DNA of 64,000 nt from Hsuehochloa calcarea (GCA_036346395.1 CM070596.1:27256177-27320176); one strand, 5' to 3'. Positions 1-10,694 are shown, counted from the stretch's first letter. The notes: a model not told the origin generated them from the sequence alone. Numbers and translations: made by a program.

Positions 1-648
1 AATGAATGCACATGCTCTTCTCTTTTGCTCATACCGGTATAGCGAGTGAACACCCGTCGGTGTTCACTTATGCCCGCGTTCTACAACACGCGGGGATCCA
101 AAGCCCGTTTGAGAACAAGTCAACCGGGGATCCACAATGCCTACTTTGGAATGGTGGGTCTTACAATCACCACCAACTCCCGTGGGTGTCGCAAGTCCAC
201 AACTTGCATTCATGAGTACACATGATGAACAATAAAATGACAGTAATCGAATTTCAATAATCTATCCATCATGAACAAATACATATCACCCTAAATCAGT
301 ACATCGAACAAGCATATGTTACCATGATTCATCATATAGAACAATCACATAACAACCACATTATAGGTGCACTTGCCTGTTTCTTTCTTCCCCGCTCGTC
401 ACACAAGGAAGCAAAATTGGTGTCTCTACTCGGAACTCCGCCTCCTACACAAGCATAGCAAGAACAATAAATACGATGAATCTTTGGACTCGTTTACACC
501 CTTAATCTAGCTCCTCAAGACCTATGACTCAAAGAGAGGTTCTACCCAAATTTCCGTGATCTAGCATAATGCTTTCGGAGACAGATGATCGAGAAAAATT
601 GTAATTAAATATATGTAACTCCGAATGACTTGAAACTAGTGCTCAAAT
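1..648 (-). repeat. Gypsy LTR X, left part (minus strand, open at window edge)
   Basis: This is the U5-side part of a minus-strand gypsy LTR. On the minus strand it shares with LTRs I and F the block around the palindrome ATACCGGTAT (31-40) and the CACTCGC lead-in. It holds a perfect 10-bp stem, AGTGAACACC at 45-54 with GGTGTTCACT at 59-68, and a second stem, CCCGCGT at 73-79 with ACGCGGG at 88-94. The LTR is interrupted at 648 by gypsy A and resumes at 10695. The 5-bp sequence CAAAT at 644-648 recurs at 10695-10699 as the A target duplication. The far LTR end lies outside the window, so it is unknown whether X is solo or belongs to a full element. There is no gene here. Confidence 0.8.
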
Positions 649-819
649 TGTAATACTCTGAAAATAATAATAATATTAATAATCGCGTCTTAAGGGTCGG
701 AGAGTAATTAATTAAATAGTAACAATCAATAATTAATTAAGAAACGTCTTAAGGGCTTGTGCGTAATTAAATAAAAAGAATTTGTGAAAAAAATAGATTA
801 TTTCAGAATTTTGTTGAGC

Positions 820-827
820 TATAAATA
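820..827 (+). promoter_or_regulatory. TATA box, gypsy A 5' LTR
   Basis: TATAAATA lies 171 bp into the LTR, after an AT-rich U3 and before a pyrimidine-rich segment. This is the likely RNA polymerase II promoter of A. The same motif is in the 3' LTR. Confidence 0.7.
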
Positions 828-2478
828 GATTTATGGGAGTTTTGGAAAACCCTAGCATTTTCTCTTTCTTTCCCCCAGCCGTCTCCACATTCTTTTTCAC
901 AGCCGCCAGCCAAGTACTTTTCTTTTACTTGCGCCGCCATCCAATTTCGTTTCGCCGCTTTTCCCTGCTGCTTTTCCCTGCTGCTTTTCCTCATGGCGGC
1001 TGCTGCTTTGTTTCTCGTCGTGTAGCCCGGCCGCTGAAGCGCCGGGAAGTCTGCGTGTCTTGGTGCTCTGCCGCTGCGCTGTCTTGAGTTGCGCTGCTTT
1101 GCCGACCGCGTGGAAGATCTCGCTGCATCGGCTGTGGCTTCTTGGTCACCGATCTTTGCCGCTCTTTATTCCTGTTGCTTGCTATTGGGCGCCAAGCCGA
1201 GCTCTTGTTGTGGATTCTATTGCCGCCGCTGCTTTTCTTCTTTCTTGCCAAGAATCGCCGATCAAGCTTCCTAATCCGCATTAAAGTCTGCAGCCGCACT
1301 TGTCCCCTTCTGCCTGACCGCGAGTGTGGACGCCCGAGGTAGCAGTGGACAGGTTAGTTGATCTGTTGATCTGTTAGTTGATCTGTTGGATTTTGTTTTA
1401 TTGCACCTGATTAGCTATTTGCTTTAGGATAAATTAATGTTGTGATTAGAGAAGGGTATTCTGTACAGTGGATATAAATAGATGAATTAATTATTGCTAA
1501 GTAGAAATTAGCTGGTTGGCCGTAGCACTATTTAGCATGTTTTAGTCGGGAAGAAATTGAAAATAGATTGGTTTAGCTGCTTGTTACGTTGAACAATTAT
1601 TCGGGTACCTTAAAGACGAATTTTGGAAATCTCATCTTCTAGTTAATTGTAGATAATTTCGATATCTTTCTATAGCATGTTTTAACATGTCGATCGGACA
1701 AGTACAATTTGAGTTATGATTTCGAGAAGGCCGCTGTTTTTAGGGTTGTCGTCTTTAGGTGCTGTTTTGGTAGATCGGTTACTAATAATAGTAAATAGCT
1801 TAATTAGAGTTTTTGATCTACATGAAAGTTGTAGATAATTGTCCAATGGTTCTGTAGGATCTGAGAACGCGCATTATGGTTGAGTAAAACAGAAGTTATG
1901 AATTTAGTAAGACTGCTGTTCCGAAGCGGACAGATCGGCTTTCTGGGCTAAATACGGAGGGTTAGATGATTTAATTAGAAGTCTTCGTAATCTAAGAAAA
2001 GGTGGATAATTTTATAAAGAATCCAGAATGGGGTGGTTTGTGGTGATCGGACTTTCGAGTCAAAAGTTACGCTCTTTTTAGTAACCGGACAGCAATGGGT
2101 AGCTTTTCGATACCGGCGTAACGTGGTATATTTGGGGACGTGTAGGAGCGATGTATATTGGTTGTGATTCTTGTTGCTGTAGTTTGTATTGAGAATTGGT
2201 GTATCTAATGTAGGAGAGGCGTCGTGCTTGTTGCCATCTGCTAGTCAAATCGTGCGTCGCAACTAGTAAAGGCAAGTGCATGGTAGACAGCGGTCAATGA
2301 TTGATCACTGTTTTCTTTATCTTCTATTACCATTATTGTTGTGCTTTTATTTTATTTAATTGCAAGCAATGAATTGGTATGATTATATCGTTGTTGATAA
2401 ACATGATGAAAAGTTGGATATGATGTTTATGATGGAATTTGCCTGTTTGCATTCATAAGCATCTTTGCATAAGAGAAG

Positions 2479-2573
2479 GTGATCATGATTGATCACAACT
2501 CCACGGAGTGGAGGAGGTCCCGATCCTTATGGAGGAGCGGGCTTGAGAGTGAATGTTGTCGCGAGCATTCACT
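2479..2573 (+). repeat. Hairpin array in A 5' LTR
   Basis: Four consecutive inverted repeats. GTGATCA/TGATCAC is at 2479-2496 (7-bp stem, 4-nt loop). CTCCAC/GTGGAG is at 2499-2513 (6 bp, loop GGA). CCCG-TCCT/AGGA-CGGG is at 2519-2541 (8 pairs with one mismatch). AGTGAATG/CATTCACT is at 2548-2573 (8 bp). The same array recurs in the 3' LTR at about 10012-10110. Comparable arrays with different stems are at the same relative position in LTRs X, I, F, H and B. Confidence 0.8.
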
Positions 2574-3163
2574 CACGCTATACCGATATCTGCGAAAAGA
2601 AGTGCATGTGGACATGTAGAATAGAGTTGCATTCATAAATGAGGTTAATGGTGAGAATATTAATGAAAGTGCACGTGATGATAATGAAGTTATTGATTCT
2701 TTGTTGATTTATTATTATCGTTGTATATCGATGTGTTTGCCGAGTCGTGGACTCACCCTTGCTCTATTGTTGTCTTTAGGTGAACTTGAGGATCTGTAAT
2801 GGCGAGAGCGAGTATAGCACATGGACAACACATGATCATTCGCCATGATAATCTTTTCATTCAATATTGGTTTACACTTGGACATGTTAGTTATTGAATA
2901 ATGTTTAGGATATCATTTGGACTAGACTATTTGCTTTATTAATTTGGATTCATTGGTTGATGCTGCTTTGGATTATTTGCCTGGTTATAATTTCCCATTG
3001 CTTATTTATTGTCGCTGATCCATAATTATACATGTTCGTTTATGATCCATTGATATGATTATCATTGTTTCCTTGATGTAATTTTATAGTGTGTCGATAT
3101 TTATTAGTTGGAAGAGTAGTGTGGTGGCATTCTAGGCTCAGTGTTGGGCTGGGGTGTTACAGT

Positions 3164-3175
3164 TGGTATCAGAGC
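3164..3175 (+). other. Primer binding site, gypsy A
   Basis: TGGTATCAGAGC starts two bases after the LTR end. It is complementary to the 3' end of initiator tRNA-Met, the usual primer of plant gypsy and copia elements. Confidence 0.93.
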
Positions 3176-3421
3176 CAGGTTTTAGGTCCGTGGTGAATAG
3201 ATTAACAACTTAGGCAAACTAAAATTGTTAAAATTTGTTTTAGTATTAGTAAATCAACTAAAATTTGCTAATGGTTAAACAACCTAAAACTTGACACACT
3301 AGTGCAGATGAGGTTAGAGAGAATACGAATATAGTTTTACGCTTAGTTATGTTGTTTATTGATGGATGAGTTTATTTTGAGCTTTGAACTCATTGTGTAT
3401 TGTTGATTGTGGTTGATAGCT

Positions 3422-4535
3422 ATGCCGAGGGGTAGAGGGCGTGGTCGTGGTAGCCGCGATCGTGGAGGTCGGGCCGCGGCGAGGTTCCGTGGAGCCACCT
3501 CGATGTGAGATGAGTCGATGGTGAGGGGTTCTTTGTTGACCCGCCTCGGTTGTGGTCCAAGATGAGACCCCGCTTTCTTTGAGAGAGTTGGTGGGAGAGA
3601 TCCGGGCTCTTCGTCAACAGCGCCGCGATCCACATTCTTGCGGCATCTGTTGTTGCTCTGTCGCACATCCACCGGTTCTGAGGCGGATGTCACCGAGTGG
3701 ATGGGGTTGAGGTTTGATTCGTTTGACGGTGGGCACACTGTCGAGCGTGGACCGGTTGCGCTACATGGAGAGGCGCTTTGGAGCTTTAGAGATGTCTTCA
3801 CTTGAGAGGGTCCGTTTTGTAGCCTTTCATTGAAAGGGCAGCGGATATTTGGTGGGAGGCGTGTTGTCTTGAGGACCGCCACTCAAGGGCGAGTCACTTG
3901 GGAGGACTTTGTTGATCGTTCAAGGGAAGTTCTACCCCTACTCTTTTGTGGAGAAGATGGAGGTTGCCTTGACGACCTTTGCTCGGGGAAGAGGTCTATT
4001 CTTGAGTATGAGGTGAGTTCAACAACTTGGTTCGCCGTCCCTTGATGTGACGATGATCTTCGAAGCCAAGAGGTTTCATCGGGTCTCAATGCAGTACCGA
4101 CATGTGTTGGGAGCTACTCCACTCCGTGACTACTGACTCTGTTGTGGAGCAAGCTAGGGGCATGGAGTTGGAGATCGACTCACAAAGGCGACAAGCCTCG
4201 GTGGATCGGTAGCTTCGGTGGTGACGAGAAAAGGAGCTCTAGTGAGGAAGTGGGTGCATTCGACACACTTTCAAGAAATTCAAGGAGGACCACGATCTAT
4301 CGAGTCTAAGCGATCGAGGCGTTCCTTCTTGACGCCTCGTCCTTTTGCGGTACTCGGCTCTTCGTCTGTCGAGCGGGGCATGCTTTGCTTTAAGTGCGGT
4401 GATGGACATGCGGCTGCCGAGTGCACTTGGACGGGAGATTGCCGTCGGTGTGGCCGATCGGGTCACAAGGAGCGGGTGTGTCGCGAAATCCCGCTAAGCG
4501 TGATCAAGTGGGAGCACATGCCATCTTCTTCTTGA
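3422..4535 (+). pseudogene. gag: gag remnant of gypsy A
   Basis: Capsid/nucleocapsid remnant. It opens at ATG 3422 with an Arg-Gly-rich tail (MPRGRGRGRG), as the gag proteins of B and D do. It then follows the retrotransposon gag fold in changing frames (LRYMERRFGAL-like and WEDFVDRSREV-like stretches), and ends with two CX2CX4HX4C zinc knuckles, CFKCGDGHAAAEC and CRRCGRSGHKERVC, in the frame 4218-4535. At least several frameshifts separate these parts. By family, the protein would coat and package the element RNA in cytoplasmic particles. The antisense open frame over 3343-3882 is a shadow. The loss of reading frame may be partly a sequence artefact. Confidence 0.82.
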
Positions 4536-4769
4536 TGGGTCTGCTCGAGGATCTTTCCAGATGATGATCGCTCCTCCAAACGATGCCATTTCCTTGACTT
4601 GGCGCCTCGGGTACCACTCGGCGGCCGCCACCTTCGCACCGCATCGGGTTGCACGACCGGCTTTACCGCACCGCCACAAAGAGATTGTTGGGGCTCGCCG
4701 CCGCCCTGCATCGTCTTCTTCGCCATGGCGCCACAGAGTGTCGCCATGCCCACAGTGAGTCCGCGGGTC

Positions 4770-5110
4770 GTCTGACGTGGTGACAGTACTTTGCTTGTGG
4801 ATTCGTTTGATGCTTTAGTCCTTTTGATTCGGGGCTACCTTTTCGTTTGTCTCAACGGCGTTTGCTAGGAGCGAACTTGAGTATCGATGGATTTCTCGGT
4901 CGGTGTTAGTTAGTTCTCACAGGGGTATTATTGCTAGCTCTCTTGTTTGTCACAGGTGTTCTATTATTATTGATGGAGAGAAGTTCACGGCGAATTTGAT
5001 AGTTATTCAAATGGAGCCGTTCGACGTTATCTTGGGTATGGATTGGTTGCACTCTTATCGAGCCGTGATATCCTGTTTTCGTAGAATACTGCATGCGAGA
5101 CCTCGTGCGG
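4770..5110 (+). pseudogene. pol: pol protease remnant, gypsy A
   Basis: Aspartic protease remnant. The region around 4810-4835 corresponds to the family motif with the catalytic Asp-Ser-Gly, but the T run and the G run there are each one base shorter than the motif needs, which breaks the frame. The C-terminal part is readable at 4903-5060 (SIIIDGEKFTANLIVIQ, then PFDVILGMDWL), the typical end of a plant gypsy protease. The protease would cut the gag-pol polyprotein. It follows gag and precedes RT as expected. The proline-rich linker 4536-4770 between zinc knuckles and protease is scrambled in frame. Confidence 0.78.
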
Positions 5111-5219
5111 GGAGACTTTGACTTTTCAGGAGTGCGCCTCGCGCTCTCTTTCGATATTAGTTGGGTGTTCCGGTCATGTGCGAAAATCGGGCTTCTTTTA
5201 GCTCTTCTTGAGAAGCGAG

Positions 5220-6120
5220 TGTGGCTTCGCAGATTGAGGAGATTCTGGTGGTCAGTGATTACCCAGATGTGTTCCCAGCTGAGCTTCTGGGTTTGCCACC
5301 TGCGCGAGACGTGGAGTTTCGCATTGATCTTGTTCCGGGTACTCGTCCCATTTCGATGTCTCCATATCGACTAGCACGTCCGTTTGGGATGAGTTGAAGA
5401 AGCGATTGGATGAGTTGTTGGCTAAAGGTTTGATCGGCGTAGTGTATCGCCATGGGGAGCTCTGTGCATTCACAGAGAAGAAGGATGGGAGTTGGCGCAT
5501 GTGTATTGATTATCGTGCGCTTAATGCAGTCACAATCAAGAACAAATATCCATTGCCCGCATTGAGGACTTGTTTGATCGGTTGAATGGAGCTCAAGTAT
5601 TCTCCAAGATCGATCTCGATCGGTATAATCAAATCCGTGTGCGTGAGCGAGATGTAGAGAAGACCGCTTTCTCCACCAGGTATGGGCATTATGAGTATAA
5701 AGTTATGTCTTTTGGATTGACTAATGCACCGCCATTTTTATGGAGACCATGAACAACATGTTACACGTATCTAGATGATTTCGTGGTGGTGTTCATTGAT
5801 GATATTCTTATCTATTCCAAGACTAATGAGGACCATGGCGTCATTTGAGGTTGGTTTTAGATACTTTGAGAGAGCACAAGTTCTATGCTAAATTGAAGAA
5901 GTGTGAGTTACGGATTTGAAGTGGGTTTTACGGGTCATGTGATTAACCCTCGAGGTATTCTTTGTTGATCCTAGCAAGGTATCCACAGTGGTGGATTGGA
6001 AGAGGCCGACTAGTGTGAAGGAGGTGAGGAGTTTCTTGGGTTTGGCTGGTTATTATCGGCGTTTTGTGCAGGATTTCTCTATCATTGCCAAGCCGATGTC
6101 TCAGCTTACTCGAGAAAGGT
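5220..6120 (+). pseudogene. pol: pol reverse transcriptase remnant, gypsy A
   Basis: RT remnant spread over three frames. Recognisable blocks are the pre-RT stretch SDYPDVFPAELLGLPP (5250-5300), KKDGSWRMCIDYRALN at 5478-5525, FSKIDLD at 5600, KTAFSTRYGHYEYKVMSFGL at 5660-5720, and the catalytic FIDDILIYSK (Y/F-x-D-D type) at about 5791-5823. The connection GLAGYYRRF lies at about 6037-6065. Against the copy in D, most frame breaks fall where D has CAG or CTG and A has CG-containing text. The enzyme would make element cDNA from the tRNA-Met primer. Confidence 0.86.
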
Positions 6121-6189
6121 GTGAGATTCCAGTGGGTGATGAGTGTGGCGCAGTTTACGCATTTTGAAGGACAAAGTTTGGTGACCTCT

Positions 6190-6706
6190 CCTATTCTCAC
6201 TCTTCCCGAGCCGGAAAGCGGTTCCTGATCTTTTCAGATCGTCTCGAGTGGGTCTTGGCTATGTTCTCATGCAAGACGGTAAGGTAATTGCTTATGCGTC
6301 GAGGCAGTTAAAGAAGCACGAGCAGAATTATCCCACTCATGATTTGGAGTTGGCTGCAGTTGTCTTTGCTCTCAAGATTTGGAGGCATTATCTATACGGT
6401 GAGCCTTGTGATATTTTCACAGATCACAAGAGTCTCAAGTATATCTTCACTCAGAAGGATCTGAATTTGAGGCAAAGGAGGTGGTTGGAGTTGATCAAGG
6501 ATTACGATCTTACTATTCAGTATCATCCAGGCAAGGCCAATGTAGTTGCGGATGCCCTTAGTCGCAAGGCGACTCCTGCTACTCTAGATTGCCTTATTGC
6601 TGATTTTGATCGCATGGGTATATCCTATTGTTATGCAGGCACAACACGAGTTGAGACACGCTTGATTCTTGAGTCGACTATTCCGGGCATGTCGGGAAGC
6701 CAGTGA
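6190..6706 (+). pseudogene. pol: pol RNase H domain, gypsy A
   Basis: The RNase H region is largely readable from 6248 to 6706 (152 codons). It has VLMQDGKVIAYASRQLKKHE, the conserved NYPTHDLELAAVVFALKIW, IFTDHKSLKYIFTQKDLN and the QYHPGKANVVADALSRK motif. The upstream start of the domain (FTIYSDAS in relatives) is frame-broken at 6220-6245. The domain removes RNA from the RNA-DNA hybrid. The stop at 6704-6706 comes from a small indel. The integrase frame resumes immediately. Confidence 0.88.
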
Positions 6707-7481
6707 GTGACCGGTTATTACAGGAGGTTAGGAAGCGTCTGGATGCGGGTAAAGAGGGTGATTTTAGCATGGATGATTCTGGTACTTTGAGGTTTAAAGG
6801 CCGTCTTTGTGTGCCACAAAAGGCGGAGGTCAAGGATGATATCTTAAGGGAGGCACATCGCACTCGTACATCGCTTCATCTGGTGAGACTAAGATGTATC
6901 GAGATCTGAAACAGAATTTTTGGTGGAAAAGAATGAAGGTGGACATTGCTAACTATGTGGCTTCTTGTGGTGTTTGTCAGCAAGTGAAAGCTGAGCACAA
7001 ACGTCCTGCAGGGTTGTTGCAACCTTTGGAGGTTCCCCAGTGGCCTTGGGATGATATCTCCATGGACTTTGTGGTGGCGTTGCCTCGTTCGCCGCGAGGG
7101 AAGGATGCAGTTTGGGTAGTGGTGGATCGATTCAGCAAGTCTGCGCACTTCATTCCTATTCGCACGACAAATTCAGCGAGTGATCTAGCTCCTATTTATG
7201 TGCGTGAGATAGTAAGACTGCATGGTGTGCCAAAGACCATCGTTTCTGACAGGGACGCGAAGTTTGTCTCCAAGTTCTGGGAGAGTCTGCAGAGTGCATT
7301 GGGCACACAGCTCCGTCTTAGTACAGCATTTCACCCACAGACAGATGGACAGTCAGAGCGTACTATTCAGACTTTAGAGGATATGTTGCGATCTTGTGTT
7401 TTGTCTTGGAAGGGTAGTTGGGAGGACCAGTTGCCACTTGCAGAGTTTGCTTATAATAATAGTTACCATTCGATAGATTAG
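6703..7481 (+). pseudogene. pol: pol integrase remnant, gypsy A
   Basis: Integrase. The N-terminal zinc-binding part lies at 6703-6980, with a frame change near 6890; its Cys pair is in SCGVCQQVKAEHKRP. The catalytic core is open from 6894 to 7481 (195 codons) and shows all three catalytic acidic residues in context: Asp in DDISMDFVVALP, Asp in TIVSDRDAKFVS and Glu in PQTDGQSERTIQ. The AEFAYNNSYH motif follows, then the frame breaks at the ATTCGATAGATTAG stretch (about 7470). This is the best-preserved part of A. Integrase would insert the cDNA and make the 5-bp duplication seen around A. Confidence 0.9.
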
Positions 7482-8115
7482 AGCCGCGCCATTTGAGGTT
7501 CTCTATGGGCGGAAGTGCGATCGCCACTTTGTTGGGATGCGATTGGAGAGAAGGCAATTTTGGGTCGGACCGGATTGAAGACCGTTGAGCGTGTGGCCAT
7601 GGTGAGGCGTAATCATTAGCGGCTCGAGTAGACGAAAAGTTATCTTGATTTGAGGAGGCGTGACTTGGAGTTTGCGGTGGGTGACTGAGTGCTCTTGAGA
7701 GTGTCTCCCACTAAAGGCATTGTTCGGTTCGGTACCAAAGGGAAGCTTAGCCCGAGGTACGTTGGACCGTTCCCGATTATTGCAAGAATTGGGAAGTTAG
7801 CCTACCGCTTGGACCTTCCTGAGTCCATGCGTGGGGTTCATAATGTGTTTCACGTCTCGATCTTTGAGAAAGTTTTTGAGAGATCGAGCATAAGATTTCA
7901 TTAGAGCGGCGACTATTGAGCAAGACCTCACAGTTGAGTCGCGTCCGTGGCGCGATACGGAGAGGTCGGAGCGAGTGCTGAGGCACAAGACGTTGGTATA
8001 CGTCAAGGTGCTATGGACGCATCAGTCTGAGAGAGAGGCGACTTGGGAGTTGGAGTCTCGCATGCGCGAGCAATACCCGGAGTTGTTCACGTCGGGTATG
8101 TGTTATTTTGTTGTT
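7482..8115 (+). pseudogene. pol: Integrase C-terminus and chromodomain remnant, gypsy A
   Basis: The frame is broken at 7482-7690, then readable in 7689-7865 (GKLSPRYVGPFPIIARIGKL, then AYRLDLP and VHNVFHVS). It shifts again and ends with a chromodomain-like tail at 7998-8090 (VLWTHQSEREATWELESRM). That tail is diagnostic of chromoviruses, where it is thought to steer integration to heterochromatin. A TAA follows at about 8114, 65 bp before the polypurine tract. Confidence 0.85.
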
Positions 8116-8178
8116 TAATTTCAGTATGCGCTTTTTCTTTGAGTAGAACGCGAGTAGAATTCGGGGTCGAATTCCGTT

Positions 8179-8191
8179 AAGGGGGGTAGAA
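8179..8191 (+). other. Polypurine tract, gypsy A
   Basis: AAGGGGGGTAGAA sits immediately before the 3' LTR at 8192. It would prime plus-strand DNA synthesis. Confidence 0.9.
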
Positions 8192-10694
8192 TGTAATACT
8201 CTGAAAATAATAATAATATTAATAATCGCGTCTTAAGGGTCGGAGAGTAATTAATTAAATAGTAACAATCAATAATTAATTAAGAAACGTCTTAAGGGCT
8301 TGTGCGTAATTAAATAAAAAGAATTTGTGAAAAAAATAGATTATTTCAGAATTTTGTTGAGCTATAAATAGATTTATGGGAGTTTTGGAAAACCCTAGCA
8401 TTTTCTCTTTCTTTCCCCCAGCCGTCTCCACATTCTTTTTCACAGCCGCCAGCCAAGTACTTTTCTTTTACTTGCGCCGCCATCAATTCGTTTGCGCTTT
8501 TCCTATTTGCTTTTCCTCGCTGCTTTTCCTGTGGCGGCTTCTTTGCTTTTCTCGTAGCGTGTAGCCCGCCCGAAGCGCCGAGGGAAGTCTGCGTGTGCGG
8601 CTGCTCCTGCCGCTGCGCCTGTGCCGAGTTGCGCCTGCTGCCGACCGCGTGGAAGATCTGCCTGCATCGCTGCGGCTAGCTCTTTAGTCACCAGTCTGCC
8701 GCCATTCTTTGTTCCTGTTGCTGACGCCTAAGCCGAACTGCGTTGTGGATTCTCTCGCCGGCCTTTTCTTCTTCTTTGCGCCAAGAAGCGCCGACCAAGC
8801 CGCTTCAATCCGCATTAAAGTCTGTGACGCACTTGTCCCCTCTCGCTGACCGCGAGTGTGGGCGCTTAGAGGTAGCGATGGACGGAGTTAGTTGATCTGT
8901 TGATCATTAGTTGATCTGTTGGATTTTGTTTTATTGCACTGATTAGCTATTTGCTTTAGGATAAATTAATGTTGTGATTAGAGAAGGGTATTCTGTACAG
9001 TGGATATAAATAGATGAATTAATTATTGCTAAGTAGAAATTAGCTGGTTGGCCGTAGCACTATTTAGCATGTTTTAGTCGGGAAGAAATTGAAAATAGAT
9101 TGGTTTCGCCCGCTGTTCTGTTGAACGAATTATTCGGGTACCTTAAAGACGAATTTTGGAAATCTCATCTTCTAGTTAATTGTAGATAATTTCGATATCT
9201 TTCTATAGCATGTTTTAACATGTCGATCGGACAAGTACAATTTGAGTTATGATTTCGAGAAGGCCGCTGTTTTTAGGGTTGTCGTCTTTAGGCGCTGTTT
9301 TGGTAGATCGGTTACTAATAATAGTAAATAGCTTAATTAGAGTTTTTGATCTACATGAAAGTTGTAGATAATTGTCCAATGGTTCTGTAGGATCTGAGAA
9401 CGCACATTTTGGTTGAGTAAAACAGAAGTTATGAATTTAGTAAGACTGCTGTTCCGAAGCGGACAGATCGGCTTTCTGGGCTAAATACGGAGGGTTAGAT
9501 GATTTAATTAGAAGTCTTCGTAATCTAAGAAAAGGTGGATAATTTTATAAAGAATCCAGAATGGGGTGGTTTGTGGTGATCGGACTTTCGAGTCAAAAGT
9601 TACGCTCTTTTTAGTAACCGGACAGCAATGGGTAGCTTTTCGATACCGGCGTAACGTGGTATATTTGGGGACGTGTAGGAGCGATGTATATTGGTTGTGA
9701 TTCTTGTTGCTGTAGTTTGTATTGAGAATTGGTGTATTTAATGTAGGAGAAGCGTCGTGCTTGTTGCCATCTGCTAGTCAAATCGTGCGTCGCAACTAGT
9801 AAAGGCAAGTGCATGGTAGACAGCGGTCAATGATTGATCACTGTTTTCTTTATCTTCTATTACCATTATTGTTGTGCTTTTATTTTATTTAATTGCAAGC
9901 AATGAATTGGTATGATTATATCGTTGTTGATAAACATGATGAAAAGTTGGATATGATGTTTATGATGGAATTTGCCTGTTTGCATTCATAAGCATCTTTG
10001 CATAAGAGAAGGTGATCATGATTGATCACAACTCCACGGAGTGGAGGAGGTCCCGATCCTTATGGAGGAGCGGGCTTGAGAGTGAATGTTGTCGCGAGCA
10101 TTCACTCACGCTATACCGATATCTGTGAAAAGAAGTGCATGTGGACATGTAGAATAGAGTTGCATTCATAAATGAGGTTAATGGTGAGAATATTAATGAA
10201 AGTGCTGTGATGATAATGAAGTTATTGATTCTTTGTTGATTTATTATTATCGTTGTATATCGATGTGTTCTTTGAGTCGTGGACTCACCCTTGCTCTATT
10301 GTTGTCTTTAGGTGAACTTCGAGGATGCCGTAACGAGAGCGGAGTAGAGCACATGGACAACACATGATCATTCGCCATGATAATCTTTTCATTCAATATT
10401 GGTTTACACTTGGACATGTTAGTTATTGAATAATGTTTAGGATATCATTTGGACTAGACTATTTGCTTTATTAATTTGGATTCATTGGTTGATGCTGCTT
10501 TGGATTATTTGCCTGGTTATAATTTCCCATTGCTTATTTATTGTCGCTTGATCCATAATTATACATGTTCGTTTATGATCCATTGATATGATTATCATTG
10601 TTTCCTTGATGTAATTTTATAGTGTGTCGATATTTATTAGTTGGAAGAGTAGTGTGGTGGCATTCTAGGCTCAGTGTTGGGCTGGGGTGTTACA
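8192..10694 (+). repeat. 3' LTR of gypsy A
   Basis: The 2.5-kb partner of 649-3161, with TATAAATA at 8363-8370, the hairpin array at about 10012-10110, the GAGTC/GACTC hairpin at 10274-10286 and TTTAGGTGA at 10307-10315. It ends TGTTACA at 10694, followed by the duplication CAAAT. Differences from the 5' copy are clustered at 8480-8900, and again at CTG/CAG/CCG-rich spots such as 10270-10345. Confidence 0.92.

Larger units (their letters stand above)
649..3161 (+). repeat. 5' LTR of gypsy A
   Basis: A 2.5-kb LTR starting TGTAATACTC and ending GGGGTGTTACA. A TATAAATA box sits at 820-827, followed by a C/T-rich 5' region and, near 2479-2573, an array of four short hairpins. A GAGTC/GACTC hairpin (2742-2754) and TTTAGGTGA (2775-2783) follow. 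The stretch 1560-2700 matches the 3' LTR almost base for base, whereas 930-1370 differs by many small indels. Short open frames in the LTR have no domain similarity and are not genes. Confidence 0.92.
649..10694 (+). mobile_element. Gypsy element A, full length, chromovirus type
   Basis: A complete 10.0-kb Ty3/gypsy element with TG...CA LTRs (649-3161 and 8192-10694), a tRNA-Met primer site, gag, protease, RT, RNase H, integrase, a chromodomain-like tail and a polypurine tract. The exact 5-bp duplication CAAAT (644-648, 10695-10699) proves one insertion event into LTR X. The chromodomain tail after integrase marks a chromovirus, probably Tekay/Del-like from domain similarity (inference). All reading frames are broken by many small indels, yet the long non-coding LTR halves are nearly identical between copies. 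The element therefore looks young despite its broken genes; see the finding on CAG/CTG-centred errors. Confidence 0.93.

Noticed and set aside
3343..3882. 179-codon minus-strand open frame
   Set aside because: It is antisense to the gag start of gypsy A, in a GC-rich stretch. No motif recognised.
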